Assembly: GCA_963784675.1 (NCBI GenBank)
Contig: CAWASE010000002.1
Location: 363,426 to 427,425, forward strand
Direction of reading: 5' to 3'
Length of the DNA stretch: 64,000 nt
DNA from: SCTD01 sp963784675
GTDB taxonomy: Bacteria; Actinomycetota; Actinomycetes; Mycobacteriales; SCTD01
Positions 61,860 through 64,000 of this stretch are shown here, piece by piece. The notes under the pieces are model-generated. The model saw only the letters and a program-made list of their open reading frames with translations, did no database searches and had not been told where the DNA came from. The stretch's first letter is position 1. Each line of letters starts with the position of its first letter. The translations under genes were made by a program, and so were the position numbers.

Positions 61860-64000
61860 CTAAACCCAGACCAGTGCGCCAGATGCCCGCGCCGCCGGAC
61901 GATCATGGACGGATGCGTGGACGCCTGCGTTCACGTCGTCCTGGAGTCCGGGCGGCCGTCCGCCGGTGGGGTGCTGGTGAGGACTGCGGCGCCCGTGCCG
62001 CGGACCGACGGTCACGACTGGATGCCCCTCCCGGGCGCGCTCATCGCGGGGAGGGGGCGGGGGCCCTGTCCTCCGGCGGGCAGCAGGCACTGCCGCGAAC
62101 GTGTGCCCGTCGGCGAGCGGACGGTGCCGGTGACCCGCCGTGGCGAGACGCGCGGCGTCTTGCGGTTCAGGGTGACGGCGTCCGCGTGGAGGGACCGTGC
62201 CTCCGTCAACCGTTGCCGTCGACGGGGCCGCGGTGACGGACTGCCCCGACACCCGCAGGACGGTGTCGAGCTGTTCCAGCCCGGTGCGGCGATGGGTCGA
62301 GAGCAGCAGCGTGCGGCCCTGTGTCGCGGCCAGCAGGTCGGCCATCACCAGCGCCTCGGTCTCCGGGTCGAGGTGCCCGGTGGGCTCGTCCAGGACCAGC
62401 ACCTGCGGTCGTCCGAGCAGCGCGCGCGCGAGCAGGACCCGCTGGCGCTGGCCGCCGGAGAGCCGCTCGCCGTCGGCGCCGACCCGCGTCGACCAGCCCC
62501 CCGGCAGGCTGCGGACCCAGTCGCCCAGCCCGAGTCGCTCGGCCACGGCGTCCAGGTCCGCATCGCTCGCGCCCGGGTAGCCGATCCGCAGGTTCTCCCG
62601 CAGCGACGTGGCGAACAGATGGTCGTCCTGCAGGCACCCGCCGACCAGCCGCGGGACGGCGGCGGCCGGCAGGTCGCCGAGCGCCACAACGGTGCTCCCC
62701 GTCCCGGCAGGTCCGAGGAGCCGCACGCTGCCGGCCAGCGGCGCGAGCAGCCGCAGCGCGGCGGCCACCACCGTCGACTTCCCGCCGCCGCTCGGACCGA
62801 CCAGAGCGACCCGGCTGCCGGCGGGGACGTCGAACCCGACCGCGCGCAGCACCGGGCTGCCGTGCCCGAGGGCGGCTGCGCGGAACGACAGTGTGACCGG
62901 ACCTGCCGGGGCGGGCCGGGGCCGCAGCGGCTCGGGCACCGGCGCCGGGACGGCGAGCAGGGCGGCGACGCGGGCTGCCCGGCTCGCCGCGCCTGCCAGG
63001 GCGGCCCAGGCCGGCCCGAGCGCGGCGATCGGTTCGAGCGCGGTGAAGGCGACCAGCGTGACGATCCCGACGGTCAGGCCCGATCCGTGATCGGCGGCGG
63101 CCGCCAGCACGGTCAGCGGGGTGAGGCCGGCCGCCAACGACGCCGCAGACGCGGCCACGGTGGTCGCCCTGCGCGCCGGCTGCGATGCCGCGACGACCTC
63201 GGCGTCCAGGTCCAGCACGGCGGCCGCCTGCGCGTCGTCGCGGCCGTACCCCACAGCTCACCGAAGGCCTCGACCCAGGCGACCGCGGCCTCGTCCCGGG
63301 CACCCGCGAGCTGCGCCGCCTGTGCGGCGCCGACCCGGCCGGCACGGGCGGCGAGCGGTGCGACGCACGCGGTGGTCAGCAGCCCGAGGGCCAGCGGCAG
63401 CACCGCCTGCGGGACGAGCAGCGCCGTCAGCCCCAGGGCTGTGCACGCGGAGACCGCCGCGCCGGCGAGCGGCAGCAGTCCGCGGACCAGGGCGTCCTGT
63501 ACCGCGTCGACGTCGGAGGTGAAGCGCCGCAGCACGTCGCCGCGGCGCCAGAGGTCAAGGCCGGCCGGGGCGAGCGGGACCAGCGCCGCCACCACCCGCG
63601 TGCGGGTCCGGGCCAGCAGCCGCAGTGCGACGTCGTGGGCGGCCAGCCGCTCGGCGTAGCGCAGACCGGCCTTGGCCAGGGCGAACGTGCGCACGCCGAC
63701 GACGGCCAGCCCCAGCGCCTGGACCCCGGGCCGGTCGGCCGCGCGCAGGATCAGCCAGGCGCTGCAAGCGGTGAGCGCGACGGCCGCGAGCGCGCCGGCC
63801 GCACCGAGGGCCAGCACCACCAGCACCCGACCCGTCAGGCCGGCGCCGTCGGCCCGGAAGGTGTGCAGCAGCGCCCGCCCGCGTGGTGGGGCCGCCGGTT
63901 CTGCCGTCACCGGGACGACCGGGGCGGCGGTCGGGACGACCGGCCGGGCGGGTGGCCGGACGGGAAGGACGCGCTCGTCGGAGACGATCCGACCGCCCGA
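61860..64000 (-). CDS. cydC: CydDC-type ABC exporter (CydC part), frameshifted and cut by the window edge
   Basis: Thiol-reductant exporters of this type move cysteine/glutathione outward for cytochrome bd assembly. Reading leftward from the edge, the frame is open from 64000 (GRIVSDERVLPVRP, like the end of a preceding CydD half), then six-helix membrane sequence (VLALGAAGALAAVALTACSAWLILRAADRPGVQALG). The NBD follows: VGPSGGGKS, Q-loop CLQDDHLFATSLRENL, LSGGQRQR, LVLDEPTGHLD, STHR. The frame breaks at CCCC 63249-63252; one more C (ctgtggggGtac on the coding strand) joins WGYGRDDAQAAAVLDLDAEV. The last 110 codons (61860-62200) lack CydC character, so the true end may be near 62206. Confidence 0.75.

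Overview
The window is chromosomal DNA from a very high-GC actinobacterium. Genes end on TGA almost without exception and many start with GTG. The families are typically actinobacterial: DUF6758, DUF3072, an MpaB-type oxygenase, VanW, a thiolase next to a DUF35 protein, GAF/ANTAR regulators, a DevR/DevS pair and a fused CydDC exporter. Gene content looks like a free-living soil or rock actinomycete (Frankiales/Geodermatophilales-like is a guess), but nothing here names the genus. I saw no rRNA, tRNA, CRISPR array, insertion sequence or prophage. LAYOUT: 0-12 kb is dense and mostly plus strand: a haloperoxidase-like lipoprotein, an EamA permease, an IMPase-like phosphatase, a flavin-type protein, a short coiled-coil membrane protein, an acyl-CoA dehydrogenase and MaoC pair, a Sufu-domain protein, a frameshifted DUF2332 gene, a PHP phosphoesterase, an aminotransferase and a GNAT acetyltransferase. 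12-16 kb is mostly minus strand: an MpaB oxygenase, then four overlapping genes (lipoprotein, lipase, YfcE phosphodiesterase, alpha/beta hydrolase). 16-25 kb has proline catabolism pruA (frameshifted), a VanW protein, a HAD-like protein and a 1240-residue secreted esterase-like protein. 25-31 kb carries tyrosine catabolism (hpd-hmgA-fahA) with a divergent Lrp/AsnC regulator, then aroQ and a DUF35-thiolase pair. 31-34 kb has DUF1059, an EAL phosphodiesterase and an FMN alpha-hydroxyacid oxidase. 34-47.4 kb is the most unusual part: a TetR regulator faces a tightly overlapping operon. The operon encodes a LIV-type ABC transporter with all four core domains in one reading frame (once a single-base indel is repaired), a MoxR AAA+ ATPase, a DUF58 protein, a transglutaminase-fold membrane protein that has lost its catalytic triad and carries a fused lipoprotein-like module, a lipoprotein, and a type-1 substrate-binding protein. 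47.5-52 kb has a beta-lactamase-fold hydrolase and a frameshifted GH2 beta-mannosidase. 52-62 kb resembles a DosR-type low-oxygen or dormancy locus: DoxX, Acg-like nitroreductase, DevR, DevS, phosphoketolase and two ANTAR-type proteins. The right edge holds a CydDC-type exporter that runs off the window. DATA QUALITY: five otherwise intact genes (DUF2332, pruA, the fused ABC transporter, the beta-mannosidase and cydDC) are each broken by one single-base indel in a short G or C run. The uniform pattern points to sequencing or assembly error more than to real pseudogenes, so the affected genes are described as they read after repair.
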